Shown here piece after piece: positions 16,284-23,985 of a stretch of DNA of 25,188 nt. A program made the translations under genes and the position numbers. Below the pieces are notes generated by a model that did not search any database, was not told where the DNA came from, and saw only the letters and a program-made list of their open reading frames with translations. Within the stretch, counting starts at the first letter, position 1. Each line of letters starts with the position of its first letter. The stretch covers positions 1 through 25,188 of the forward strand of contig JAZRGK010000038.1 of assembly GCA_045644145.1 (NCBI GenBank), in the 5' to 3' direction. This DNA comes from Flemingiibacterium sp045644145. GTDB taxonomy: Bacteria > Bacillota > Clostridia > Oscillospirales > CAG-272.

Positions 16284-16748
16284 TTACAAAATCATTTCCA
16301 TACAGATTTTCTGCGGTACAAGACCGCAGGCTTCATAGAATCGAATTGCTGACGGATTACAGCTCCACACATTCAGCGTAAGATTGTAGCATCCGCTTTC
16401 CTTTGCAAGAGCTACCGCCGCCTCGTAAAGTTCCTTTCCGATATGCTTACCGCGCAGATTCTCATCAACGCACAGATCGTCAATATATAAGGTCTTGACA
16501 TCCGTTAGAACGGAATTGTTAACATGCCGCTGAAAGATGCAGAAACAATATCCCATAACTTCGTCGTTATCATCAACAGAAACGAGTATAGGACGGCCTT
16601 CATCTTTCAAAAGCGCCTTTAATTCCTCACCGGAATATTTTCTGCCGATACCAAAGATGTCCGGTCTGCCGTTATGGTGAACAAGACAGACCTGAGACAG
16701 CAGATCTCCGATTTTCGGAATATCCTTTTCCTCTGCCATTCGTATCAT
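16284..16748 (-). CDS. GNAT family N-acetyltransferase
   Basis: The 154-residue protein has the acetyl-CoA-binding motif A (LYIDDLCVDENLRGKHIGKELYE) and the closing motif B pattern LNVWSCNPSAIRFYEACGL, typical of GNAT enzymes. The start ATG at 16748 has GAGGTG five bases upstream; a GTG one codon earlier is possible. It starts 12 bases after the DAHP synthase stop codon, so translation is probably coupled. The acceptor amine is unknown; small-molecule or amino acid acetylation is as likely as protein acetylation. Confidence 0.9.
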   Translation of the reverse strand: MIRMAEEKDIPKIGDLLSQVCLVHHNGRPDIFGIGRKYSGEELKALLKDEGRPILVSVDDNDEVMGYCFCIFQRHVNNSVLTDVKTLYIDDLCVDENLRGKHIGKELYEAAVALAKESGCYNLTLNVWSCNPSAIRFYEACGLVPQKICMEMIL

Positions 16749-16760
16749 CACTTCACCTCA

Positions 16761-17783
16761 TCAAAGCTTATCCGCAAGGTCTAGAATCAATCTTTCGGTT
16801 TTTTCCCAACCAAGACAGGGATCGGTGATGGATTTACCGAAAATGTGTTCGTCCATCCCCTGCGCACCGTCCTCAATGTAACTCTCAATCATCAGGCCCT
16901 TCACAAGGCGCTTAATATCTGCGTTTTGATTCCGGCTGTGAACGATATCCTTGGCAATTCTTATCTGCTCCAGATATTTCTTACCTGAGTTGTTGTGGTT
17001 TGTGTCCACGATGACTGACGGATTGGTCAGATTGGATTTTTCATAGAGTTCTTCTACCCGAAGCAGATCTTCATAATGATAATTCGAGGTGCTTCTTCCA
17101 GTATAATCAATATAGCCGCGAAGAATGGCATGAGCATATGGATTACCTTCACTGGTAGCTTCCCATCCGCGATAGATAAAGGTATGGCTGGACTGTGCAG
17201 CCACGATAGAATTCATCATAACACCAAGATCGCCGCCGGTCGGATTCTTCATGCCGACAGGTACACCGATACCACTCGCTGTAAGTCTGTGTTGCTGGTT
17301 TTCAACCGAACGAGCACCGACAGCGACATAGGAAAGCAGGTCGGAAAGATAATGGTAGTTTTCCGGGTACAGCATTTCGTCTGCACAGGAAAAATCATAG
17401 TCCCGTAAAGCTGACCGATGAAGATCGCGGATGGCAACAATACCTTTATACATATCAGGTTTTGCATCCGGATCGGGCTGATGCAGCATTCCTTTGTACC
17501 CTTGGCCGGTCGTTCTGGGTTTGTTGGTGTATATTCTCGGAATAATGATGATCTTATCCGATACATGTTCTTCGATTCTGCGAAGTCTTGAAATGTATTC
17601 AAGTACAGGCTCGCTGTGGTCAGCGGAACATGGACCTATTATAAGAATAAACTTATCGGAGGTGCCGTCAAACACTTCGCGAATGTGTGCATCACGTTCC
17701 GCTTTGACTTGTATCATGCGTTCTGTTAACGGATATTCCTGTTTTACTTCTTCGGGGATGGGGAGTTTTCTGTGAAAATTCAT
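16761..17783 (-). CDS. Type I 3-deoxy-7-phosphoheptulonate (DAHP) synthase
   Basis: A 340-residue enzyme that condenses phosphoenolpyruvate and erythrose 4-phosphate, the first step of the shikimate pathway. Recognisable are FILIIGPCSADHSEP near residue 50, PRTTGQGYKGMLHQPDPD, VGARSVENQQHR, GMKNPTGGDLGVMMNSI, RGYIDYTGRSTSNYHYEDL and VDTNHNNSGKK, all AroF/AroG/AroH-type motifs. Length matches the family (about 350). Members are feedback-inhibited by Phe, Tyr or Trp, and which one is not readable here. The ATG at 17783 follows AAGAAG; a GTG at 17789 with GAGG nine bases upstream is an alternative. It heads the operon with GNAT and MaoC genes and has an attenuator-like hairpin in its leader. Confidence 0.95.
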   Translation of the reverse strand: MNFHRKLPIPEEVKQEYPLTERMIQVKAERDAHIREVFDGTSDKFILIIGPCSADHSEPVLEYISRLRRIEEHVSDKIIIIPRIYTNKPRTTGQGYKGMLHQPDPDAKPDMYKGIVAIRDLHRSALRDYDFSCADEMLYPENYHYLSDLLSYVAVGARSVENQQHRLTASGIGVPVGMKNPTGGDLGVMMNSIVAAQSSHTFIYRGWEATSEGNPYAHAILRGYIDYTGRSTSNYHYEDLLRVEELYEKSNLTNPSVIVDTNHNNSGKKYLEQIRIAKDIVHSRNQNADIKRLVKGLMIESYIEDGAQGMDEHIFGKSITDPCLGWEKTERLILDLADKL

Positions 17784-17817
17784 CTGCACTTCTTTGTACC
17801 TCGGTTCATTTCTACTT

Positions 17818-17870
17818 AAAAAGAGAAAATCCGCATATCTGCTGTAAGCATGACGAATGCGGACCTTCCG
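17818..17870 (-). terminator. Terminator or attenuator in front of the DAHP synthase gene
   Basis: On the minus strand TCCGCAT (17863-17857) pairs with ATGCGGA (17836-17830), followed by TTTTCTCTTTTT. It stands 35-80 bases upstream of the DAHP synthase start and 70-120 bases past the transporter ATPase stop. A small competing stem (CGGA-AGG-TCCG) overlaps its first arm. It can end the transporter transcript, act as an attenuator for the DAHP operon, or both. Confidence 0.6.
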
Positions 17871-17934
17871 TATTGTCTTTGCGCTTAGTTAAAGTTTACT
17901 GATATTCCATGGCAGCTAGCTAAGGCTGCGTAAT

Positions 17935-18732
17935 TTATCTCGACAATATGACCTTGTCGCTTGTAAGCTGGCTGCCGCTTGATGCCTCAAACATCTGTAG
18001 AAGCTGCTCAATCGTAAGCTTTTTCTTTTCTTCGCCTTTTACGTCAACTACAATGCGTCCTTCATGCATCATAATAAGGCGATTTCCCACTCGAATGGCA
18101 TCCGCCATATTATGTGTGATCATGATCGTCATAAGCTTATCCTTTGCAACGATCTCCTCGGTTATATCAAGAACTTTCTTCGCTGTTTTGGGGTCGAGTG
18201 CCGCCGTATGCTCATCAAGAAGGAGCAGTTTCGGTTTTTTCAGCGTTGCCATCAATAATGTAAGTGCCTGACGCTGACCGCCAGAAAGAAGTCCCACCTT
18301 GGCGGTAAGTCTGTTTTCAAGACCTAAATCAAGGATTTTCAGAAGCTCTTGGTATTCTTTTCTTTCCTTGGCGGTGATACCTTGGCGCAGGGTTCTTCTT
18401 GCTCCTCTGCGTGCGGCAAGAGCAAGATTTTCCTCAATCTGCATATCCGCCGCTGTACCTGTCATGGGGTCTTGGAATACTCGTCCAAGATATTTTGCCC
18501 TCTTATGCTCGGGAAGCCTTGTAACATCCACGTCATCAACAATAATGTTACCGCAATCAACCGGATAAACGCCTGCGATCATGTTGAGCATCGTGGACTT
18601 GCCTGCGCCGTTGCCGCCGATCACCGTTACGAAATCACCTTCGTCAAGGTGGAGATCAATGCCGTTTAAAGCTTTCTTTTCGTTTACCGTTCCGGGGTTA
18701 AATGTTTTCTCTACATTTATGATGTCAAGCAT
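17935..18732 (-). CDS. ABC transporter ATPase of a TrpXYZ-type importer
   Basis: The 265-residue protein has Walker A GGNGAGKST (39-47), the signature LLSGGQRQ (148-155), Walker B LLLLDEHTAALD (169-180) and the switch His in MIMITHN. The variant DEHTAALDPKTA is usual in the ATPase partner of PF04392-type binding proteins. Its start overlaps the permease stop by 8 bases, so translation is coupled. It energises uptake through the permease encoded just upstream. Confidence 0.92.
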   Translation of the reverse strand: MLDIINVEKTFNPGTVNEKKALNGIDLHLDEGDFVTVIGGNGAGKSTMLNMIAGVYPVDCGNIIVDDVDVTRLPEHKRAKYLGRVFQDPMTGTAADMQIEENLALAARRGARRTLRQGITAKERKEYQELLKILDLGLENRLTAKVGLLSGGQRQALTLLMATLKKPKLLLLDEHTAALDPKTAKKVLDITEEIVAKDKLMTIMITHNMADAIRVGNRLIMMHEGRIVVDVKGEEKKKLTIEQLLQMFEASSGSQLTSDKVILSR

Positions 18733-19657
18733 TTATTTTTCCCCCTTTCGGTTTTCTTATATGATTTTCTGCGTACTGTCTTTTAAGGTGCGGAATGGCA
18801 AGGAATACAGCAACGATCGCCGCAGACATAAGCTTTAAAAGGTTTGCATCGAATCCAAGCGTAATGACCGTCTGAATAACGATGTAGTAAATAATCGAAC
18901 CGAATGCAACGGACAGCAGTCTTAAAGCAAAATTCTTGAAGAGCTTTCCAAACAGCGCCTCACCGATAATAACGGCGGCAAGACCGATAACGATTGAGCC
19001 CTGCCCCATTTTAACGTCCGCAAAGCCCTGATATTGCGCAAGAAATGCGCCCGAAAAAGCAACAAGACCGTTAGAAAGCATGATACCGAGAACCTTATTG
19101 AGACTTGTGTTGATACCTTGGGCGCGGCTCATATTCTGATTGATACCGGTAGCTCTTATGGAGCATCCAATTTCCGTGCCGAAGAACCAATAAAGAAGTG
19201 CGGTCAAAACAAGCAGAACCGCGCCCACAGTTATGATGGGGTTGTGGAAAGCAAATTCCTTGACCCAGCGGAGAGATACAAGCAGATCGGTCTGATTTAC
19301 GTTTATCGACTGATTCGACTTGCCAAGAATTTTAAGATTTATGGAGTAAAGCGAAAGCTGGGTCAGAATACCTGCCAAGATAGGGGGAATTCCCATAAGC
19401 GTGTGCAAAAGACCTGTGATAGCGCCTGCGATAAGACCTGCAACGAATGCGGCAAGCATAGCGAGCCACAGATTACAGCCGTTCAGTATAAGGATAACCG
19501 CTACCGCGCCGCCCGTTGCGAAAGAGCCGTCTACAGTAAGGTCGGCAACATCAAGGATTCGATATGTAATGTAAACGCCAATTGCCATTATACCCCATAT
19601 CAGACCTTGCGATACCGAACCGGGAATGGCGCTTAGTAATTGTTCAAGTATTTCCAT
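18725..19657 (-). CDS. ABC transporter permease of a TrpXYZ-type importer
   Basis: A 310-residue membrane protein with about eight to ten hydrophobic segments, resembling the branched-chain amino acid permease family (LivH-like): LIWGIMAIGVYITYRILDVADLTVDGSF and GIPPILAGILTQL are characteristic. The ATG at 19657 is preferred, with AGGTGA just upstream; a GTG three codons earlier is weaker. It lies 71 bases downstream of the binding-protein gene, across a strong hairpin. Its end overlaps the ATPase gene. Confidence 0.92.
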   Translation of the reverse strand: MEILEQLLSAIPGSVSQGLIWGIMAIGVYITYRILDVADLTVDGSFATGGAVAVILILNGCNLWLAMLAAFVAGLIAGAITGLLHTLMGIPPILAGILTQLSLYSINLKILGKSNQSINVNQTDLLVSLRWVKEFAFHNPIITVGAVLLVLTALLYWFFGTEIGCSIRATGINQNMSRAQGINTSLNKVLGIMLSNGLVAFSGAFLAQYQGFADVKMGQGSIVIGLAAVIIGEALFGKLFKNFALRLLSVAFGSIIYYIVIQTVITLGFDANLLKLMSAAIVAVFLAIPHLKRQYAENHIRKPKGGKINA

Positions 19658-19688
19658 TTTAATCACCTATAGTATGTGAATAGGCAGA

Positions 19689-19714
19689 TAGCCGGAGTGT
19701 TTTTACTCCGGCTA
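19689..19714 (-). terminator. Hairpin between the binding-protein and permease genes
   Basis: TAGCCGGAGT and ACTCCGGCTA form a 10-base perfect stem. No T run follows on the minus strand. Such intra-operon hairpins commonly stabilise the upstream binding-protein message or cause partial termination, giving more binding protein than membrane parts. Confidence 0.65.
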
Positions 19715-19728
19715 AGTGCGTATGTTTA

Positions 19729-20700
19729 TTATTCTCCGATTGCTACATAGCCCTCAAGAGGTGTTATACCAAGGGCTTCACAATTCTGCTTGTTGTACTT
19801 GGGTGTCTGCTTTTCAGCGTAACCGATCGCCATCGTTGAGATGTCTTCACCGTCACGGAGAATCTTCACTGCCATCTTTCCGGTGGAGTAACCGAGGTCG
19901 TAGTAACTGATGGAAAGAGTTGCAATACCGCATCCGGAGCAGATACCTTCCTCACCTGCGATTACAGGGATTCCTGCAGGCTCACAGATGTTATCAATAA
20001 TACCGGTGTTCTCCGCAACTGTGTTGTCGGTAGGAACATAGATAACATCGCTGCTAGCAACCGCTGTCGTACAGATCTGTGCAAGGTCGTTGGAATCTGT
20101 GAAAGGATAAAGCGTAGCGGTAAGACCCTTGTTTTCAAGCTCTGCCTTGATCACGTCAACCTGATACTGGCTGTTAGGCTCTTTGGAGCAATAGAGTAAG
20201 CCAACGCTCCTTGCGTCCGGACACCATTCGGTGATCATTGCCGCCTGCAGATCAAGCGGCGCAAGGTCGGATGTACCGGAAATATTTCCGCCAACCGTAC
20301 CGTTAAAATCCTTCAGTTCAAGTGCTACACCGTACTCGGTAACGGAAGTGCCGAGGATCGGAATGTCGGCAGTTGCCGCAGCCGCCGCCTGAAGTGCAGG
20401 GGTAGCGTTTGCCATAATCAAATCTACTTTATTGGATACAAACTGATTTACGATTATGGAACAGGTATTGGCATCGTTCTGAGCGTTCTGATAGTCAAAC
20501 TCAACAGCGTCAGCACCAAGCTCGTCGATAATCGCCTGCTTAAAGCCTTCGGTTGCCGCATCAAGTGCGGGATGCTCGACAAGCTGAACGATACCGATTT
20601 CAAGCTTTCCATCGTCACCTGTATCAGAGCAAGAGGTAAGCAATGCAGAACTTCCCGCACCAATAATGAGAGCTAACATAAGTGATAATACTTTTTTCAT
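19729..20700 (-). CDS. ABC transporter substrate-binding lipoprotein, TrpX-like (PF04392 type)
   Basis: The 323-residue protein has a lipoprotein signal (lipobox LTSC, Cys24) and a two-lobed binding fold. It shows IGIVQLVEHPALDAATEGFKQ near the start and VDLIMANATPALQAAAAATADIPILGTSVTEYG, both typical of PF04392. Characterised streptococcal TrpX binds aromatic amino acids, though other members bind other ligands. The ATG at 20700 follows AAGGAG. It is the first gene of the transporter operon, transcribed from a consensus promoter that overlaps the divergent lysR promoter. The nearby DAHP synthase supports an aromatic ligand. Confidence 0.92.
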   Translation of the reverse strand: MKKVLSLMLALIIGAGSSALLTSCSDTGDDGKLEIGIVQLVEHPALDAATEGFKQAIIDELGADAVEFDYQNAQNDANTCSIIVNQFVSNKVDLIMANATPALQAAAAATADIPILGTSVTEYGVALELKDFNGTVGGNISGTSDLAPLDLQAAMITEWCPDARSVGLLYCSKEPNSQYQVDVIKAELENKGLTATLYPFTDSNDLAQICTTAVASSDVIYVPTDNTVAENTGIIDNICEPAGIPVIAGEEGICSGCGIATLSISYYDLGYSTGKMAVKILRDGEDISTMAIGYAEKQTPKYNKQNCEALGITPLEGYVAIGE

Positions 20701-20773
20701 GATAAAACTCCTTGTTGTTTAATTGATATTCCGTAAAGCTTGATTGCCCCGAAAAATTATGCGGAATATCTAC

Positions 20774-20821
20774 TTGACTTTTTCGTGAGTTTATTATATA
20801 ATATTTTCGAGCATTAGTCAA
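20774..20821. promoter_or_regulatory. Overlapping divergent promoters of transporter operon and lysR gene
   Basis: Plus strand: TTGACT (20774-20779), 17 bases, TATAAT (20797-20802), reading to the LysR gene. Minus strand: TTGACT (20821-20816), 17 bases, TATAAT (20798-20793), reading to the transporter. The two -10 boxes overlap by two bases and the whole block is nearly symmetric. Both are near-consensus, and RNA polymerase cannot fill both at once. Confidence 0.85.
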
Positions 20822-20842
20822 GCGAATACCTTTGATGTTTAT

Positions 20843-20859
20843 CATCGAAAATATCGATG
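20843..20859. promoter_or_regulatory. Candidate LysR-type operator
   Basis: CATCGA-AAATA-TCGATG is a perfect inverted repeat with the T-N11-A form of LysR-type sites. It lies in the lysR leader, 15 bases before the start codon, and a second smaller repeat (GATG-TTTAT-CATC) overlaps it. Binding here would suit autorepression. Confidence 0.5.
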
Positions 20860-20873
20860 CCAGAGGAATTATC

Positions 20874-21764
20874 ATGGAACTGCGAAATTTGATCACCTTT
20901 ATACACGTTGCTGAAGTCGGAAGCTTTACAAAGGCAGCCGAGGAGCTGGGATACTCACAGTCTACCGTTTCCTTTCAGATAAAACAGCTTGAAGACGAGA
21001 TAGGTTGTCTGCTTTTTGAGAGGATAAATCACACTATAACGCTCACCGAACGCGGGCATGAGCTTGTGTCTTACGCACACAGAGTCCGTGCTTTGACGGA
21101 AGAATACAAAGAAAGTCTGGCAAGAGATGAAGAGTGCAGGGGGAGCATACACATTGTCACGCCAGACTCGGTTTGCGATGAAATGATAAATTCTCACTAT
21201 ATGGATTTTCACACAAAATATCCGGGAATATTTGTTAAGTTTTCCACTGGCGACTCGGGAATTTTGCTGCACATGCTGGATCACAACGAGGCAGACATAA
21301 TCATCACACTTGATCAGCGCTTGTACAATAAGGATTATATCATTGCCAAGGAAGAACAGGTTCCCATGCACTTCGTTACAAATTCACACTCGAAATTTGC
21401 AGGGCTAAAAGAACTCTCCATAAGGGATCTTCTGGATGAGCCTTTCATTTTGACCGAGTACGGTCAGGGCTATCGACGAGTGTTTGACAGAGAGCTTGCA
21501 AAAATGTCCCTTGAAATAACTCCTGTTCTTGAGATCGGAAGAACCGACGTGATCACAGCCATGCTTGCACAAAGTGAAATGATATCCTATCTCCCGGATT
21601 TCGTCACCGATAAAATGGTCAGACCCGGAGAGCTGTGCCACATCGACGTAGGCGATATGATAATCCACATTTGGAAGCAGCTTATTTATCATAAGAATAA
21701 ATGGTTATCCAAAAGTTTGAAAACATTTATAGAATATATAAAGGAAAATGAGTTTTTAAACTAA
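20874..21764 (+). CDS. LysR family transcriptional regulator
   Basis: The 296-residue protein has the LysR winged helix-turn-helix at its start (MELRNLITFIHVAEVGSFTKAAEELGYSQSTVSFQIKQLE) and a periplasmic-binding-protein-like effector domain from about residue 90. The start at 20874 follows AGAGGAA; a TTG at 20832 gives 14 extra residues and is unlikely. It diverges from the TrpXYZ-type transporter and probably controls it in response to a small molecule, perhaps the imported one. The stop codon is followed in the same frame by a glycosidase remnant. Confidence 0.95.
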   Translation: MELRNLITFIHVAEVGSFTKAAEELGYSQSTVSFQIKQLEDEIGCLLFERINHTITLTERGHELVSYAHRVRALTEEYKESLARDEECRGSIHIVTPDSVCDEMINSHYMDFHTKYPGIFVKFSTGDSGILLHMLDHNEADIIITLDQRLYNKDYIIAKEEQVPMHFVTNSHSKFAGLKELSIRDLLDEPFILTEYGQGYRRVFDRELAKMSLEITPVLEIGRTDVITAMLAQSEMISYLPDFVTDKMVRPGELCHIDVGDMIIHIWKQLIYHKNKWLSKSLKTFIEYIKENEFLN

Positions 21765-21974
21765 GTATCTATCATTGAGCATAGACCTCTCAGGTTCGAC
21801 GTACAAGACACACGCCTCGGCGGTCTTTTAATGCGCGTCAGAAGCTGTACAGAGCGTTTGCAGGCTCTCTACGACGGCAAAATTGATAGAATTGAAGAAT
21901 TAGAGGAGAAACAGCTTGATTTCAATGGCGGTGGAGAAGTGTTCGGAAAGGAGCATATTCTCTGCAAGGGTTAG
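21765..21974 (+). pseudogene. C-terminal remnant of a glycoside hydrolase, possibly GH20
   Basis: Directly after the LysR stop and in the same frame, about 69 codons stay open to TAG at 21972 with no start codon of their own at the beginning. They read RFDVQDTRLGGLLMRVRSC, then ALYDGKIDRIEELEEKQLDF. This has protein-like character and resembles the C-terminal end of GH20 beta-hexosaminidases as I remember them; the family assignment is weak. The rest of the gene is missing, so a deletion or insertion removed it when the LysR gene came to its present place. Confidence 0.5.
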
Positions 21975-22165
21975 AAATCCATTGTTACGGCAAATATTAT
22001 AATCGGCTAAAGAAGGCGTGAATGAATGCGTATTCCCTCACGCAAATCACAACAGCGCAAATACAAGTGAAATTTTATATTTATAAATACAATAAATACT
22101 TTTTAGCATATCATCAAATTCAAAGCAATTTGTTTGGTACTTTGCGCACGCTAAAAAACAAAAGA
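21975..22165. other. AT-rich intergenic region
   Basis: No gene is visible. A small stem (GCGTGA at 22016-22021 with TCACGC at 22038-22043) stands near the left side, without a T run. The rest, about 22060-22160, is AT-rich. Confidence 0.4.
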
Positions 22166-22213
22166 ATATCCCCACTTTTGACTCCGGATCAAACGGGGTT
22201 CTAAAGTGGGGAT
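22166..22213 (-). terminator. Long hairpin after malQ (repeat copy A)
   Basis: ATCCCCACTTT pairs with AAAGTGGGGAT, with an inner stem ACTCCG/CGGGGT and a short loop. On the minus strand it is followed by ATATTCTTTTGTTTTTT, so it can end malQ transcription. A copy with two loop changes is at 23761-23807. Confidence 0.75.
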
Positions 22214-22217
22214 CTAT

Positions 22218-23657
22218 TTAAATTCTCCCATACAGCTCGTTAAAGAATCGGAATTTTTCAGTGTCCACAGCGGCGAGCTGCTCCCGTGTGATGCGGTACG
22301 CCCAATTGTTGGTGGCGGTGCCGGGGGTGTTCATTCGGGTATCCGCGCCATAGGCGAAAATATCCTGAATGGGAAAGATCACCGTATCCGCATGACTTGC
22401 CATCATCGTCTTTATGATCTGCTCGCAAGCCTCTCGCCATTCTGTCGACTGGCAGTTGCAGTAGGCCATAAGACGCGCTCGGCTTTCGGGTGGCATTTCC
22501 CAAACGTAGCCCAAAAGGGTGTTGTTGTCGTGGGTTCCGCTATACGCTACGCAATTTTTAGGATAATTGTGGGGCAGGTGAGGGGATTTGAGATCTCCCA
22601 TAAAGGCAAACTGTAAAACGCGCATACCGGGGAATTTGCTGTACTGAAGAAGGCTGTTCACCTGCGGAGTAATCTCCCCCAAGTCCTCTGCGATAATTAA
22701 GCGGTCACCGGCAATCCTTCGCAGGGCGTCGATCAAGGCGCGACCGGGTCCCTTTTCCCATTTGCCTTCCTTGGCGGTCTTTGCCGCAGCCGGAACGCTC
22801 CAATAGGACTCAAGTCCTCGGAAATGGTCAATGCGGACGCCATCAAAGAGGGTCAGCATGTAGCGGATACGTCCCGACCACCATGCATAATCATCTGCCT
22901 TCATTTGCTTCCAATTGTAAAGAGGATTGCCCCAAAGCTGACCGTCCTCGCAGAAGTAATCCGGGGGCACACCGGCTACCTTGGTGGGGCGTAGATTTTC
23001 ATCAAGCTGAAACTGCTCGGGGTTCGCCCAAACGTCACAACTGTCCAGTGCCACATAAATGGGCACGTCACCAATCACCTTTATCCCTTTTTCATTAGCA
23101 TAATTTTTAATTGCCATCCATTGGTGGAAAAACTCATACTGAACCCATTGCCAGAAGGAAAGCGCTTTTTCATCAGTGGTGTGCTCCGTCCACTCATACC
23201 AAGGAAAACCGCGGTTCCTCTGCTTTAAGGCAAGAAATTCCGCCGCACGGCGGAGATCCGGATAATCCCCAAGCCAAGCGCGTATCTCTTTTCTTTTTCT
23301 GTCTGTAGTTCTCCCGTGAGCCAACCGCAGCAGGGGCAAACGCTCCTGATCCAAGCGGGAATATTCGCAAAGATAGGGCTCGTTTTGCCTTGCTTCATTT
23401 AACTCTTGACAGGTCAGCAAGCCTTGCTCGGCAAGAGTAGGAAGATCAATAAACATGGGATTTCCAGCAAATGCAGAATAAGATTTGTAAGGAGAGTGGC
23501 AGTCATCCGCCATACAGAATGGAAGAACCTGCCAATAGGTAAAGCCGCCCTGAGAAAGGAAGTCTACAAACCCCCTGGCTTCCTTACCAAAGGAACCGAT
23601 GGAATAGTCGCCGTATAGAGAAGAAAGGTGCGCGAGAACACCGCTTGCTCGTTTCAT
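22218..23657 (-). CDS. malQ: 4-alpha-glucanotransferase (amylomaltase)
   Basis: The 479-residue GH77 enzyme moves alpha-1,4-glucan segments between maltodextrins. Family motifs are RASGVLAHLSSLYGDYSIG at the start, SPYKSYSAFAGNPMFIDL, WGNPLYNW, DGVRIDHFRGLESYW (catalytic Asp in RIDHF), IIAEDLG (catalytic Glu), GMRVLQFAF and YSGTHDNNT (transition-state Asp). Length matches MalQ of Gram-positives (about 500). The start at 23657 is set by GGAGG; the frame continues 25 residues upstream without support. It is a single-gene unit bracketed by two almost identical hairpins. Confidence 0.97.
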   Translation of the reverse strand: MKRASGVLAHLSSLYGDYSIGSFGKEARGFVDFLSQGGFTYWQVLPFCMADDCHSPYKSYSAFAGNPMFIDLPTLAEQGLLTCQELNEARQNEPYLCEYSRLDQERLPLLRLAHGRTTDRKRKEIRAWLGDYPDLRRAAEFLALKQRNRGFPWYEWTEHTTDEKALSFWQWVQYEFFHQWMAIKNYANEKGIKVIGDVPIYVALDSCDVWANPEQFQLDENLRPTKVAGVPPDYFCEDGQLWGNPLYNWKQMKADDYAWWSGRIRYMLTLFDGVRIDHFRGLESYWSVPAAAKTAKEGKWEKGPGRALIDALRRIAGDRLIIAEDLGEITPQVNSLLQYSKFPGMRVLQFAFMGDLKSPHLPHNYPKNCVAYSGTHDNNTLLGYVWEMPPESRARLMAYCNCQSTEWREACEQIIKTMMASHADTVIFPIQDIFAYGADTRMNTPGTATNNWAYRITREQLAAVDTEKFRFFNELYGRI

Positions 23658-23693
23658 AATAACCTCCGAGAACCGTTTACTATATATAATAAC

Positions 23694-23722
23694 ATTGTAG
23701 CATAAGAAAGATAAAATTTCAA
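23694..23722 (-). promoter_or_regulatory. Promoter of malQ
   Basis: On the minus strand TTGAAA (23722-23717) and TACAAT (23699-23694) are 17 bases apart, with a TGC extension before the -10 box. An AACGGTT/AACCGTT core near 23671-23677, downstream of the start point, faintly resembles LacI/CcpA-type half-sites. Confidence 0.6.
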
Positions 23723-23760
23723 TATGCCCCACTAAAAAGTGAAATAAAAAAATAAAAGAA

Positions 23761-23807
23761 GATCCCCACTTTTGACTCCGAATTAAACGGGGTTCTAAAG
23801 TGGGGAT
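23761..23807 (-). terminator. Long hairpin upstream of malQ (repeat copy B)
   Basis: Same structure as the hairpin at 22166-22213, differing at only two loop positions over 46 bases. On the minus strand it is followed by CTTCTTTTATTTTTTTATTTC, and so would end transcription coming from the XRE/TPR gene. Confidence 0.7.
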
Positions 23808-23985
23808 TTATTCCTTGGCAAGAGGTGCCAAAAAAGATATCATCTCAAAAATGGTGAGAATCCTTGTTTTTATGGATCTTTAATTTTTGGGCAATTATTT
23901 TTCAGTCCTTGGATCGGTTGAAAGCCCTCTTTTACACAAAAGATACTATTTACCACCTGTGTTTTTACGAAAAGATGCTACGAGA

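Noticed and set aside
17800..17870. Leader peptide MLTADMRIFSF with Phe codons as a classical attenuator
   Set aside because: The Phe codons are produced by the terminator T tract, and the ribosome site is 12 bases away; chance is the simpler explanation.
23668..23681. CcpA (cre) operator downstream of the malQ promoter
   Set aside because: The core AACCGTT fits but about four consensus positions of the cre site do not; mentioned only as a weak resemblance.
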